A DNA stretch of 64,000 bases from Actinomycetes bacterium (GCA_029782145.1 JAKOVH010000016.1:496001-560000); one strand, 5' to 3'. Counted from the first letter of the stretch, positions 26,512 through 34,699 are shown. The notes: generated by a model from the sequence alone, not told the origin. Numbers and translations are program-made.

Positions 26512-26528
26512 TACTACAGCCAGTAGAA
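26512..26528. promoter_or_regulatory. BlaI-type operator 6 (TACTACAGCCAGTAGAA), orphan
   Basis: Matches the set with one mismatch in the right arm, but no clear gene starts within about 100 bp on either strand. It is preceded by AAAAC as several other members are. Confidence 0.55.
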
Positions 26529-26639
26529 GGACGGTGACGGACTGCCCGATCGGATCAGCGGCCTACCGGGACCGCGTCGCGCATTCCACGGCCGACCTGA
26601 GACACGGACGCTCGCGAGGTCATGGGGTGGTGTGGCCGG

Positions 26640-27080
26640 TCATCCGACCTTCGTTTCTGGGTCGCCTCCGGGTGTCCGGCGCTGACTATGGGCGGCAAAG
26701 GTGATCCAGAGGAGACATCCGAACAGGGCGACACCGAGGGGCACATGTACGGCGACGGCTGTCGGCGACGAGCGACCCGCGAATCCGAGTCCGGTCTGGA
26801 TCACGATGGCGACCAACGACAGCACTGAGAGCTGCAGCATCCGTTGACCGACCGAGCCGAGCTCTCGGCGCCGCCAGGTCAGCGCGACCAGGGCAATCGC
26901 TGCGAGCGGGATCGCTTCAGCCAAGATGCGGTGGAAGTCGAGCAATCCAGGTCGGGAGGTGAGGAACTGACCCGCGAGCACGGCCTGCACCAGCACCCCA
27001 GCCGCGAGTCCCGCCGAGCACAGTTCTGTCCACGCCAGGGCCCGACGTTGATCCTCGGCTCGACGCTCGGATGTCTTCAT
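26640..27080 (-). CDS. Four-helix membrane protein (DUF6220-like or CtaA-half-like)
   Basis: The protein has 146 residues from the ATG at 27080 (GGAGCCGAG upstream). It has four membrane helices, with one conserved His before helix 2 (LLDFHRILAE) and one in helix 4 (AVHVPLGVALFG). This resembles small haem-binding-type four-helix proteins such as DUF6220 or half of heme A synthase. Haem or quinone binding is therefore possible but unproven. Operator 7 lies 28 bp upstream. A decayed relative lies at 28083-28380. Confidence 0.75.
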   Translation of the reverse strand: MKTSERRAEDQRRALAWTELCSAGLAAGVLVQAVLAGQFLTSRPGLLDFHRILAEAIPLAAIALVALTWRRRELGSVGQRMLQLSVLSLVAIVIQTGLGFAGRSSPTAVAVHVPLGVALFGCLLWITFAAHSQRRTPGGDPETKVG

Positions 27081-27108
27081 CTCGGCTCCAGGCCCTGCGA
27101 TCGGCGGA

Positions 27109-27125
27109 TACGACACTATGTAGTA
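27109..27125. promoter_or_regulatory. BlaI-type operator 7 (TACGACACTATGTAGTA)
   Basis: A good palindrome 28 bp upstream of the four-helix membrane protein at 27080. Confidence 0.72.
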
Positions 27126-27493
27126 GATGTTACGCTATCTGGGCTCGGGCGGACAATCACGCACGGCAGGGCGTCCTCCCCGCGCACTCGGCGCTCAGCC
27201 GCAGGACGAGGAGACAGTCGTCCTCCCACACGCCGGGGATGAGAGAGCCGGGCACGAGCGGACGAGGCGGCGCATTGGGACCGACCTTTGAACTACCACA
27301 GTATGTAGTAGTGTGAGGGTGTGCCTCGCAACGACCCCACGTCCGGTCTATCTGCACTGCACATCGACCGGAGTCACTGGATGGCCACCGACCGAGGCGG
27401 CTCAGCGTCGACGCCGGCCTTCGCTCCGACACACTCCCGAGCAGTTCACCGATCGCCGGTCGGACTGCGTGCACCAGCGGGGTGTAGGAACAG
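27126..27493. other. Spacer with BlaI-type operator 8 and no supported gene
   Basis: Frames here on both strands look like shadows with arginine-rich, low-complexity translations. Only operator 8 is supported. If transcription starts there, the leader to the next plus-strand gene (27494) would be about 180 bases. Confidence 0.5.
27294..27310. promoter_or_regulatory. BlaI-type operator 8 (TACCACAGTATGTAGTA)
   Basis: One mismatch from a perfect palindrome. The likely target is the small membrane protein at 27494 on the plus strand. Confidence 0.68.
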
Positions 27494-27766
27494 GTGACTT
27501 CCGCATTCATCCTCGCTGCTGTGATCCTTGCGTTCGTCATCGCAGCCTGGCCGAGTCGAGCTCGCCGAAGCCAGAGCCGCGCCGAACCGCTCACGCCTGC
27601 CGAGCTCGAACACCATCTCGATGTGGGACGACGTCGAACCGCTGCACTGCCGCCCGAACGCCGCGAGCCGCGACCATTTCGCTACACGACCCATCCTGAG
27701 CTCCGTCCGCCTTCAGCCCGACCGGAGAGCGACACGCGCGATACACAGAATGACAGCGACCGCTGA
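27494..27766 (+). CDS. Small single-helix membrane protein, unknown function
   Basis: The protein has 90 residues from a GTG with AGGA upstream. Residues 3-19 (SAFILAAVILAFVIAAW) form an N-terminal helix, followed by a charged, Pro/Arg-rich soluble tail. No family was recognised. Codon use is plausible and the N-terminal helix argues for a real gene. The opposing frame at 27157-27594 is less protein-like. Confidence 0.5.
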   Translation: MTSAFILAAVILAFVIAAWPSRARRSQSRAEPLTPAELEHHLDVGRRRTAALPPERREPRPFRYTTHPELRPPSARPESDTRDTQNDSDR

Positions 27767-27909
27767 ACGCTCTTCGAGTGGCCCGGAGGATCGCCCACCG
27801 TCGGCCGGCTGGGAATGACGACCGCGCATGAATCGCCCCGGGTTTCATGGAGGCTCTGATGTGCCCCGGGTCCGATGGAGTCGGGCTCTTGGAGTCGGGC
27901 TCTTGCTTC

Positions 27910-28024
27910 TCATACGACGTTGAGCCCGCCGAGGCGGACGTTCTCATACTCGATCGGGGCGCGCATCCCGAGGGCGCTGTGACGCCGTTGGTGGTTATGG
28001 AAGATCTCCAGGTACGCCGGCCAG
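27910..28024 (-). pseudogene. Remnant of IS3-family transposase C-terminus
   Basis: The last ~38 codons of a minus frame read YLEIFHNHQRRHSALG followed by RAPIEYE, the end of IS3-type integrase-core transposases. Nothing of the catalytic core remains upstream, and the fragment stops abruptly near operator 9. A 14-bp tandem duplication (27877-27904) sits just beyond its stop. This marks an old insertion in the island. Confidence 0.75.
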
Positions 28025-28049
28025 CCGATCTCTCCCCCAGCAGGGGAGC

Positions 28050-28066
28050 TACTACAGTCTGTCATA
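28050..28066. promoter_or_regulatory. BlaI-type operator 9 (TACTACAGTCTGTCATA)
   Basis: One mismatch in the right arm. It lies 16 bp upstream of the decayed membrane-protein gene at 28083. Confidence 0.65.
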
Positions 28067-28082
28067 CTCAGAGCAGGGTGCG

Positions 28083-28380
28083 ATGTCGAACGAGAACAGT
28101 CCGGAAGTCGAACAACCGCGGGCGTCCGGCCGAAGGGGCACTCGACCGGATTCAGCTTCGGGGGTTCGTCGGATCGAGTGGCTCTGCGTCGGTCTCGCCG
28201 TCGGTGTGCTGGCCGAGGCCGTGCTCGCTGGCAAGGTTCCTGACCGTTCACCACCCGTTCGTTGCATCGGGTCGCGTGTTGGCCGAACCCCCTCGGGGTC
28301 GCCCTTTCGGCCTTCTCGTCGCCATGGCGTCCACGGCGAGGGCATCGGCCACGCCGCGCCCATCTCCACCCGCTAGGTAC
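28083..28380 (+). pseudogene. Frameshifted relative of the four-helix membrane protein at 26640-27080
   Basis: From the ATG at 28083 the frame gives an N-terminus ending RRIEWLCVGLAVGVLAEAVLAGK, which parallels the intact gene's ELCSAGLAAGVLVQAVLAGQ. After about 28233 similarity moves to another frame (RFLTVHHPFVASGRVLAE) and then to a third (PLGVALSAF), so at least two frameshifts have occurred. The operator upstream is still present. The neighbouring transposase remnant suggests the damage followed an insertion. Confidence 0.65.
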
Positions 28381-28510
28381 GAAGACATCCGACATCGCAT
28401 CCCCAGGGCGGCGATGTCGACGAGACGCCCGGGCGTCCCCGAACTGCGCTCGCAGGCCGACTGGGGCGCACAGCAACCCTCTGACGACCACCGCAAGGAG
28501 CAAGACGTTC

Positions 28511-29344
28511 GTGCACGTACTTCCAGAAGAAGACGCGGGATCCAGCTACGCCGTCACCGACAGTCGGCTCGGCGAGCCCGACCTGGTCGCCGCCTTCTAC
28601 GACCGGCTTGCGCCGCGCTACGAGGCGATCGTCGGTGGGCACTGGGACCGGTCGGTCCAGCGCCAAGGGGAGATTCTCACGAGCGTACTCGAACGCTCCC
28701 TTGGGTCCGGACCACTCCGGGTGCTCGACTGCTGCTGTGGCATCGGGACCCAGGCGCTCGGGCTCGCCCAGAACGGCCACGACGTGGTTGCCACCGACAT
28801 CAGCCTCGGCGCCATCGAACGTGCCAGGCGCGAGGCAGAGCTGCGCAAGGTCTCGATCGGCTTCTCGGTTCGCGACCTGCGTGAGCTGGGCAGCGCGCGC
28901 CTCGGTGAGTTCGATGCGGTCATTTGTGGCGACAACTCGATTGCCCACATGCTGACCCGGGACGATCTCGGCCGCGCTGCTCGCTCGATCCGATCTGTCC
29001 TCGAGAACCATGGAGTGGCGATCATCAGCCTCCGGGACTACGACCGACACCTCGCCACCCGGCCGGCTTGCACGCTTCCGACCCCTGCTGATGGAGCGTC
29101 CGATGCCCTTTCGTTTCAGCGCTGGACCTGGCTGGACCACAGCTGCTACGAGGCGGAGCAGCTGTTGATCGAGCGTGACCAGGACGGATGGTCTGCGCAG
29201 AGCCTCGGTCACGTTCGGTTCCGTGCGTGGCTCCGCCACGAGGTCTCCGACGCATTCGATCAAGCTGGCTTCCGATCGCAGCAGTGGCTGATGCCGACGG
29301 AAACGACGATGGCGTCACCGCTGCTCGTGGCCAGCAGCTCCTGA
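28511..29344 (+). CDS. Class I SAM-dependent methyltransferase
   Basis: From the GTG at 28511 (AAGGAG upstream) the protein has 277 residues. FYDRLAPRYEAIVGGHWDRSV is a typical methyltransferase entry, and the SAM motif is VLDCCCGIGTQALGLA, with three cysteines where Gly-rich loops usually carry GCG. VVATDIS and FDAVICGDNSIAHM follow. It resembles glycine/sarcosine-type small-molecule methyltransferases. The substrate is unknown and there is no BlaI-type operator directly before it. Confidence 0.83.
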   Translation: MHVLPEEDAGSSYAVTDSRLGEPDLVAAFYDRLAPRYEAIVGGHWDRSVQRQGEILTSVLERSLGSGPLRVLDCCCGIGTQALGLAQNGHDVVATDISLGAIERARREAELRKVSIGFSVRDLRELGSARLGEFDAVICGDNSIAHMLTRDDLGRAARSIRSVLENHGVAIISLRDYDRHLATRPACTLPTPADGASDALSFQRWTWLDHSCYEAEQLLIERDQDGWSAQSLGHVRFRAWLRHEVSDAFDQAGFRSQQWLMPTETTMASPLLVASSS

Positions 29345-29363
29345 CCGCTGCGGCGAGATCGGT

Positions 29364-29915
29364 TCAGCCAGAAGTCGACTGAACCGTCGACGGTTCGGAC
29401 AGGACCTCTCGTGCGGTCGTCAGCCACGCGTCGATGCCACCCGCGAGCTCCGACACGTTGGTGTAGCCAAGGTCGACCAACTCGTTCATGGCGATCGATG
29501 ACATTCGACCGGTCTTGCAATAAAGCAGGATCTCCGCAGTGCGGTCAGACGTCAACTTCGGGATGCCGGTTGCCACTTGGTCGTACGGAATGAAGGCATC
29601 GGTTCCGGCGATCTCCCCCTCAAATGGCACATGGACGTTAATCACGATGGCACCGACGGCGGCGGAGCGGACCTCGAACTCTTCGGGGGACAGAGAGCGA
29701 GGGTCACTCGGGGGTGAGGATGTCCCGACGGTCATCCCGGCCATACCTGCCATGCCTCCTCCGCCACCTGCAGAGCGGTGGGTCATGCCCTGCATGCCCA
29801 ACACGATGTACCCCACGACCGCGAGTCCGACCATGATCAGCCCGACGACAACCCAGCTACCGCTCTTCGGCTTCCGGTAGGCAGCTACGAGGTCTCGGTC
29901 TTCCTCTATTCCCAT
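29364..29915 (-). CDS. Membrane-anchored rhodanese-like protein
   Basis: The protein has 183 residues. One membrane helix lies at 22-42, then a Gly/Met-rich stretch (GGGGGMAGMAGM). The rhodanese domain spans about 70-165 with LLYCKTGRMSS carrying the active-site Cys loop. The domain faces outside if the helix is a signal anchor. It could move sulfur or sense thiols; the Met-rich segment suggests copper contact. Operator 10 lies 10 bp upstream. Confidence 0.83.
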   Translation of the reverse strand: MGIEEDRDLVAAYRKPKSGSWVVVGLIMVGLAVVGYIVLGMQGMTHRSAGGGGGMAGMAGMTVGTSSPPSDPRSLSPEEFEVRSAAVGAIVINVHVPFEGEIAGTDAFIPYDQVATGIPKLTSDRTAEILLYCKTGRMSSIAMNELVDLGYTNVSELAGGIDAWLTTAREVLSEPSTVQSTSG

Positions 29916-29925
29916 GCACCTGGTC

Positions 29926-29942
29926 TACTACCGATTGTCGTA
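29926..29942. promoter_or_regulatory. BlaI-type operator 10 (TACTACCGATTGTCGTA)
   Basis: Palindromic arms 10 bp upstream of the rhodanese-like gene start. Confidence 0.68.
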
Positions 29943-30095
29943 GTCTGGTCTTCACTCAACTGGACAGTCAACTCTCTAGCGTGGGACCGCTCGATGATCG
30001 CCGAGTTCAGCTCGATTCTTCGCTGGCCGCGACGGCGATGGGAACCACTGACCGCCCCCGGGCAGATCTCACTGGCTATTGACACCGCTCGAGTC

Positions 30096-30809
30096 CTAGC
30101 CCCACCGTCGACTCCGACGGCGGCGGAAGCGCTTTCCGCAGCGGTCTCGCCTCCGGTAGAGGGAGAGGTCATCCTCCCAAGGTGCCCAATGTGGCAGCGC
30201 CACTCGGCGCGCCAGCTGCCATTGCGGCTCGAGCTCGCAAATGCATTGACTGGCCAAAGCGCCGTAGCGACAGTGCAGGCAATGGGGTTCCTCGCCGAGC
30301 ATTGCGTGGAAGGCGAGGTCGCCCATGCGACCTCCAGCCCCTTCTCCCACCACGGCCACCTGCTCTCCGCCGGCATCGTGGAACACTCGAAGCGCGGTGG
30401 CTGGCCATGTCTCATCCTGGGTGGGCCACACCAGCAGCAGGAGCCGATTCGGGAATCGTGCCACGGCTAGCTCATCACCTGGCATCACTGGGAACCATGG
30501 TTGGGCGGCGGGGAAGAACTCGTTCTCGAGCGACGGTGGCGGGTGAAGGTCGAACGCCACCACGTCGACGTCGGCCTCGTGAAGGAGGCGAGCCCAGTAC
30601 CCCGTTCCAGCGCCAAGCTCGACGACACCGCTGGTTGCCGCCTGCTTGATTGCCTGCACGGCTTCATCCGTCGGGGTGGCGAAGGCGTAGCGCTGCACGG
30701 CATCGGCCCGAGCCTGACTTGATGACTGAGGGTCGATCGCCCAGCGTTCGAATGCCTCCAGCATGGGGTTCCCGTTGAGCGGCGGAAGGTCGTCTCTCGA
30801 AGCGGTCAT
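30096..30809 (-). CDS. SAM-methyltransferase-like protein with CxxC-x8-CxC motif (paralogue of 42607-43353)
   Basis: The protein has 237 residues. The SAM site is GVVELGAGTGYWARLL (~62-76), then DVVAFDLHPPP. The unusual part is C177-x2-C180-x8-C189-x-C191 (CLHCRYGALASQCIC), preceded by FHAMLG. The paralogue conserves all four cysteines and the His. A bound metal at this site is a reasonable inference, and both genes lie in a copper island. The C-terminus is very Arg-rich. The family is not known to me by name. Confidence 0.78.
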   Translation of the reverse strand: MTASRDDLPPLNGNPMLEAFERWAIDPQSSSQARADAVQRYAFATPTDEAVQAIKQAATSGVVELGAGTGYWARLLHEADVDVVAFDLHPPPSLENEFFPAAQPWFPVMPGDELAVARFPNRLLLLVWPTQDETWPATALRVFHDAGGEQVAVVGEGAGGRMGDLAFHAMLGEEPHCLHCRYGALASQCICELEPQWQLARRVALPHWAPWEDDLSLYRRRDRCGKRFRRRRSRRWG

Positions 30810-30953
30810 CACGCTCCTCTCGTGCTGTCATCCGTCGACGTTGACGTTCTTGACACGCTGGAGCAGCGACGCCCAACAAGTGCACGGGGGTTGGTCAGGG
30901 GACTCGTCAAACAGCGCCTCGTTTGACCGAGCAGCCCGTTGGGTAGGACGAGC

Positions 30954-31403
30954 CTACGGATTCGCTCGGTCCGGTTCTGTGGTCGAAGGACTTGTGGTGG
31001 GCGTCGAGGCATCGGACGAGGTTGTGGTGCTGGGATGGCTGACCAGGAACGTCTCGAGGTCCGCAGGCATCTGCGTCGGGTCTTTCGTCAGCTCCTTGTC
31101 GATTGCTGTGAACGTGTCGAACGGCATCCCGTCCGGCGCACTCATCGCCGTGTAGGTCTGCTCGCACCCGGAGCGGTCCATGCCTGCGGCGGTGCACGAG
31201 GTGATGAAGTTGTTCGACGTCACGTCGTCGTAGGTGGTCGGCGTGTTGCTCGCCGCGCAGGCGCCGAGCGCGACGGTGCCCAGCGCGAGCGCCACCGTCG
31301 CTCGCCGGACCTTCCGTGGCACCCCGCACCATCGAGTGGGGCGGCAAAGGTTGGATGGGTCGGCCGATGCGCCGGCCCGCGACCTGTTGGTGATGGTGGT
31401 CAT
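30954..31403 (-). CDS. Predicted lipoprotein of unknown function
   Basis: The protein has 149 residues from the ATG at 31403 (GGGAGA upstream). A long basic N-terminus precedes the signal TVALALGTVALGAC, with lipobox LGAC. The mature part has two cysteines (SCTAAGMDRSGCEQTYTAM) and a Thr/Ser-rich tail, with a domain rich in Asp/Thr/Met. Operator 11 lies 16 bp upstream. It is a likely Lgt client. Confidence 0.78.
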   Translation of the reverse strand: MTTITNRSRAGASADPSNLCRPTRWCGVPRKVRRATVALALGTVALGACAASNTPTTYDDVTSNNFITSCTAAGMDRSGCEQTYTAMSAPDGMPFDTFTAIDKELTKDPTQMPADLETFLVSHPSTTTSSDASTPTTSPSTTEPDRANP

Positions 31404-31419
31404 GGGCTCTCCCAATAGA

Positions 31420-31436
31420 GACGACAGTGAGTCGTA
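31420..31436. promoter_or_regulatory. BlaI-type operator 11 (GACGACAGTGAGTCGTA)
   Basis: One mismatch at the outer left base. It lies 16 bp upstream of the lipoprotein at 31403. Confidence 0.68.
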
Positions 31437-31483
31437 GGTTAGCGGCCTCGAGCTCAGGGAGTCGGGCGACCAGCGATCGGTGT

Positions 31484-32707
31484 TCAGCCGCCACCGGCGG
31501 AGAAGTGCCACGGCTCGCCGGGGAGGTTCACGAAGCCGAAGCGGCCGGCGTTCGCCATCATCCACCCGTATGCGGCGTCGGATGAGCGGAGCGTGCGGCC
31601 GCCGATGGTGAAGTCGATCGCCAGCCCCTGCTCGTGCTTGGAACGGCCCGGAATCGCTGTCGCCGGACTGCACTGCTCTGGCGGCATCTGGTAGATCGCG
31701 TAGTCACTCGTGCCGCAGTTCTCTCGCCGCAGAGCGATCTGGCCGCTGGAGTCGCGATAGCCGCTGCCACCCAGCTCGTAGCCGGCGCTCGATGCCGCAT
31801 CGAGCAGAGAGGCGAGCTGACCCGCGATCGACGACGCCACGGTGATGCCTCGAACCGTCGAAAGGCCGGGACGGGCGGGCACCGGTGTGGTTGAGCCGCC
31901 GCCCCCGCCACCCCCGCCGCCCCCGCTTCCGCCGGAGCTTCGGGCCTCGCGCAGTCGGGCGGCCAACGCAGCCTGTTCGTTGGCGAGCTTCGTGGAGAGC
32001 TGCGAGTCGAGCGAGGCGAGGGACTGGGCTTCGGCGAGCTTCTCGTTGAGCCGTTCGCTGACCTGGTTCGCGACGGACTGCTGCTGGCTCAGCGCGGTGT
32101 CGAGGTTCGTCTTGGTCGAGGCGAGGGAGTCTCTGCGCTGTTGTGCCTTGGCGCGGGCTGCTTCGGCTTCGCGTTGCTGGTCGTCGAGTTCCTGCTTCGC
32201 GGCCCGGAACTCGTCGACCACATCCAACTTCGAGCCGGTGGTGGCCTCGATGTAGGCCTGCTTCCTGGTGGCGTCACTGGCGGAGCTCTCGCGGAAGGTG
32301 TCGAGCGACTTGTCGGCCTGGGGGTCGACGTATGCGTTCACGGCCGCGTCGACCACATCGCTGCGGAGCTGCTCGATGCGTGCCTTGGTCTCCGCCGCCT
32401 GCCTCTCGGCCTGGTCGGCACGGGCGGCGGCGGCGTCCGCCTCAGACTGGGCATCGGACATCTGGGCCTGGGTCGCTCGAACGTTGGCGGCCAGGTCGGC
32501 CAGAGCCTGCTCGAGCTGAGCGTCGTTGGCTTTCAGCGTGTCGACCTGGCTCGCCACCTCGGCCCGCTTTCGCTTCACCTCGCGCTGGTCTGTGGCCGTG
32601 TCAGCCGAGGCGATGGCACCTTGGACAAGCGTGATCAGCGCCATCATGGCCACCGAGATGACGAGGAGGGCTCGTCGTCGAGAGTGGCCACGTCGGGTTC
32701 GGAGCAT
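31484..32707 (-). CDS. VanY-like D-alanyl-D-alanine carboxypeptidase with N-terminal coiled coil
   Basis: The protein has 407 residues. A signal peptide spans residues 12-35, a long coiled coil about 38-255, a poly-Gly linker about 260-272 and an M15B peptidase domain from about 285. Zinc-site motifs are SKHEQGLAIDFTI and EPWHFS. The middle of the coil (TRKQAYIEATTGSKLDVVDEF) matches the equivalent part of the NlpC/P60 protein at 35596-36717. The enzyme would trim peptidoglycan stem peptides outside the cell. Operator 12 lies 66 bp upstream. Confidence 0.88.
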   Translation of the reverse strand: MLRTRRGHSRRRALLVISVAMMALITLVQGAIASADTATDQREVKRKRAEVASQVDTLKANDAQLEQALADLAANVRATQAQMSDAQSEADAAAARADQAERQAAETKARIEQLRSDVVDAAVNAYVDPQADKSLDTFRESSASDATRKQAYIEATTGSKLDVVDEFRAAKQELDDQQREAEAARAKAQQRRDSLASTKTNLDTALSQQQSVANQVSERLNEKLAEAQSLASLDSQLSTKLANEQAALAARLREARSSGGSGGGGGGGGGGSTTPVPARPGLSTVRGITVASSIAGQLASLLDAASSAGYELGGSGYRDSSGQIALRRENCGTSDYAIYQMPPEQCSPATAIPGRSKHEQGLAIDFTIGGRTLRSSDAAYGWMMANAGRFGFVNLPGEPWHFSAGGG

Positions 32708-32773
32708 GGGTCAGCGTTTCCTGATCGGTCGATCGCCCCGTCGACGCGGGCCGTACGGTCTCTATGACGAACG

Positions 32774-32790
32774 TATGACAGATCGTAGTA
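32774..32790. promoter_or_regulatory. BlaI-type operator 12 (TATGACAGATCGTAGTA)
   Basis: Lies 66 bp upstream of the VanY-like gene (minus strand). Confidence 0.65.
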
Positions 32791-32859
32791 GTTCGTTCGG
32801 GTGCGGCTCAAACGGAGGTCTGGCGGGGAGAGGCCAGGGTACGCGGCTGGAGCATGACA

Positions 32860-32876
32860 AACGACAATGGGTAGTA
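32860..32876. promoter_or_regulatory. BlaI-type operator 13 (AACGACAATGGGTAGTA)
   Basis: Divergent partner of operator 12, 115 bp upstream of the DUF2752 gene (plus strand). Confidence 0.58.
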
Positions 32877-32991
32877 GCGTGCGAGACGTGGAAGACCATC
32901 GTGGGGCGCTCGATCCAGATCGACACCAGCAGCCCCAAGAGTCCGGGCATGGTCTCTTCGGTTGTGCGAGAGCGGCTGGAGTGTGATCGCG

Positions 32992-33414
32992 ATGGCCGCT
33001 GTTCGTGCCACGGTCGAGGACCGCGACGAGATGCGATGGGTCACCGTCGTGAGCGTCGGCGGTCTCGTCGCTGCTGGGGTGCTCGCGGTGGTCGGGGGGC
33101 TGCCGTTCGATCTTCCGATGCCGACCCACGCGTTCGGGTGGGTGACTCCGACGTGCGGGCTGACCAGGGGATCGACGGCACTCGTTCGGAGGGATCCCGC
33201 TCTGGCCTGGCAGTACAACCCGGCATCGTTCGCCGTGGTGTTGTTCGGGCTGTTTGGAGTGGTCCGCTGGTCGGTTGGTTGGCTCGGTGGCCGATGGCTC
33301 ACCGTCAAGGTGCGGCGGAACAAGGCATGGTGGGTCGCCGCGGCGCTGTCGATCGGACTTCTGTGGGCCCAGCAGATGACGAACGCGCAGTTCATCATCC
33401 ACGCCCGAGCCTGA
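32992..33414 (+). CDS. DUF2752-family membrane protein
   Basis: From the ATG at 32992 the protein has 140 residues; GTG starts at 32962 and 32983 are alternatives. It has three membrane helices, with the DUF2752 signature PTCGLTRGSTALVRRDPALAWQYNP (family pattern CP.CGLTR...G....A...NP) between helices 1 and 2. The biochemical role of the family is unknown. It is divergent from the VanY-like gene across two BlaI-type operators. Confidence 0.82.
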   Translation: MAAVRATVEDRDEMRWVTVVSVGGLVAAGVLAVVGGLPFDLPMPTHAFGWVTPTCGLTRGSTALVRRDPALAWQYNPASFAVVLFGLFGVVRWSVGWLGGRWLTVKVRRNKAWWVAAALSIGLLWAQQMTNAQFIIHARA

Positions 33415-33455
33415 CCGGGCTCAGCCCGACCGAGGACCTGCAGGCGGAGCCAGCC

Positions 33456-34337
33456 TCACACGGGGCAGATGTGAGCAACGAACTCCACGAGATGGTGTAG
33501 CTGGACCACCGATCCGATCGCGACGGCGGCGGCCACGGCGAGCGCTGCGCCGGCAGCAACGAGAAACGGCGAGCGTCGAGGGTTGAGCAGGGCATCGACC
33601 CGGTCGACGGTCCGATGCTCGACGAAGCCGAGCAACGCGGCGTCGACGCGACCGTACGGCATCAGCGCCACACGGGCGATCGTTGCGGCCAAGACCTGCC
33701 TGGACCCCACCGCCTCCGCGGCGACCTCGTCAGCCCACCGTTCGGTCATGAAAGATACCTGGGCGGCGAGCGGCCGTAGGAGCGGTACAGCTGCAGCGCA
33801 CAATCCCGCGGTGTGGACATAGCGGTGATGGCGGAGTGCGAGGTGGGCGTTCTCGTGGGCGAGCACTGCACACCGCTGCTCCCCATCGAGATGCTCGAGC
33901 AGGCCCGTGCCGAGCACGACGCCGCCCGGATCGCCGGGAACGGCGAACGCTATGGGCCCGTCGAGGTCGACGAGCTCGATGCCGTCGACCTCGGCGAACA
34001 CCGCGAGCTCTCGGCGGATCTTCCGGTGATGGTGCCAGGCGCCTGTGGCCATGAGGGCCAGGCCGCCGACCGCGAGCAGCCCGACGATGGGCGCTGCGCC
34101 GTGCTCGCCGTGGTAGATCGCCCGGCACCAACCGAGCACGTCAGCCACCGGGGGGACCTCCGACGCGGCGCCGACGGCGAGTTGAACCAGCGCGGCGAGC
34201 ACGGCGATCGTGGTCACGACGATGGCGCCGGTGAGTAGCTGGGTGGCCAGCTTCGGGCGCAGGTAGCGGGGAACGAACCAGCCCGCGCTCATGCCGGCCA
34301 GTGCGAGCGAGACGGGCGCCAGAAGCAGGAGGTTCAC
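33456..34337 (-). CDS. M56-family membrane metalloprotease (BlaR1-like, no sensor domain)
   Basis: The protein has 293 residues from a GTG that overlaps the blaI stop. Membrane helices lie near 1-20, 33-56, 83-100 and 265-285. The zinc site is HENAH (161-165) in AVLAHENAHLALRHHRY, with ERWADEVAAEAVG as the third-ligand region. The penicillin-binding sensor domain of BlaR1/MecR1 is absent, as in the short M56 proteins beside BlaI in mycobacteria. It should cleave or inactivate BlaI on an unknown signal. Confidence 0.88.
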   Translation of the reverse strand: MNLLLLAPVSLALAGMSAGWFVPRYLRPKLATQLLTGAIVVTTIAVLAALVQLAVGAASEVPPVADVLGWCRAIYHGEHGAAPIVGLLAVGGLALMATGAWHHHRKIRRELAVFAEVDGIELVDLDGPIAFAVPGDPGGVVLGTGLLEHLDGEQRCAVLAHENAHLALRHHRYVHTAGLCAAAVPLLRPLAAQVSFMTERWADEVAAEAVGSRQVLAATIARVALMPYGRVDAALLGFVEHRTVDRVDALLNPRRSPFLVAAGAALAVAAAVAIGSVVQLHHLVEFVAHICPV

Positions 34338-34699
34338 TTCTTGGGTCCCCCGAGCAGTTTGCGCAGCAACTTCGCCTCCGCGGGGTCGAGGGTGCTGACG
34401 AAGCGGCCGATTGTCTCCATGCGGTCCGAGCTGCGGCTGAGTTGGTCGCGCATGCGGGACGCCGCGAGGTCTGCCTCGGTCATGACCGCGCTGTAGGCGT
34501 AGGCACGACCCTGCTTCACCCGTTCAGCGAGGCCCTTGTTCCATAGGCGAGCCAGGATCGTCATCACGGTCGTGTAGGCGACGTCGGCGTCGATGGCTTC
34601 GAGGACCTGGCCTGGGGTCTGGGGCTCCTCGGCGCGCCAGAGCGCGGACAGTACCTCTGACTCGAGGCTCCCCATTGGTCGGCGTGGTGATGTGCTCAT
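34334..34699 (-). CDS. BlaI/MecI/CopY-family transcriptional repressor
   Basis: From the ATG at 34699 the protein has 121 residues, the usual size; the frame continues to 34804. The winged helix is LESEVLSALWRAEEPQTPGQVLEAI followed by AYTTVMTILARLWNKGLAERVKQGRAYAYSAV, diagnostic of BlaI. The C-terminal part is the dimer helix pair. BlaI-type repressors bind palindromes like the 15 sites seen here. The gene lies downstream of the DUF305 gene with operator 14 and a hairpin between, and is coupled to the M56 protease. Confidence 0.92.
   Translation of the reverse strand: MSTSPRRPMGSLESEVLSALWRAEEPQTPGQVLEAIDADVAYTTVMTILARLWNKGLAERVKQGRAYAYSAVMTEADLAASRMRDQLSRSSDRMETIGRFVSTLDPAEAKLLRKLLGGPKK

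Larger units (their letters stand above)
26201..26639. other. Gene-poor spacer with a strong hairpin and an orphan BlaI-type operator
   Basis: No frame here has codon use, length or similarity that I can support. It contains a 39-base hairpin at 26421-26459 and operator 6 at 26512-26528. A small RNA, a short unrecognised peptide or a decayed gene could explain an operator without an obvious target. Confidence 0.5.

Noticed and set aside
27157..27594. Minus-strand frame of 145 codons opposite the small membrane protein
   Set aside because: No motif or helix, no ribosome site; it crosses operator 8. The plus-strand gene at 27494 is more protein-like.
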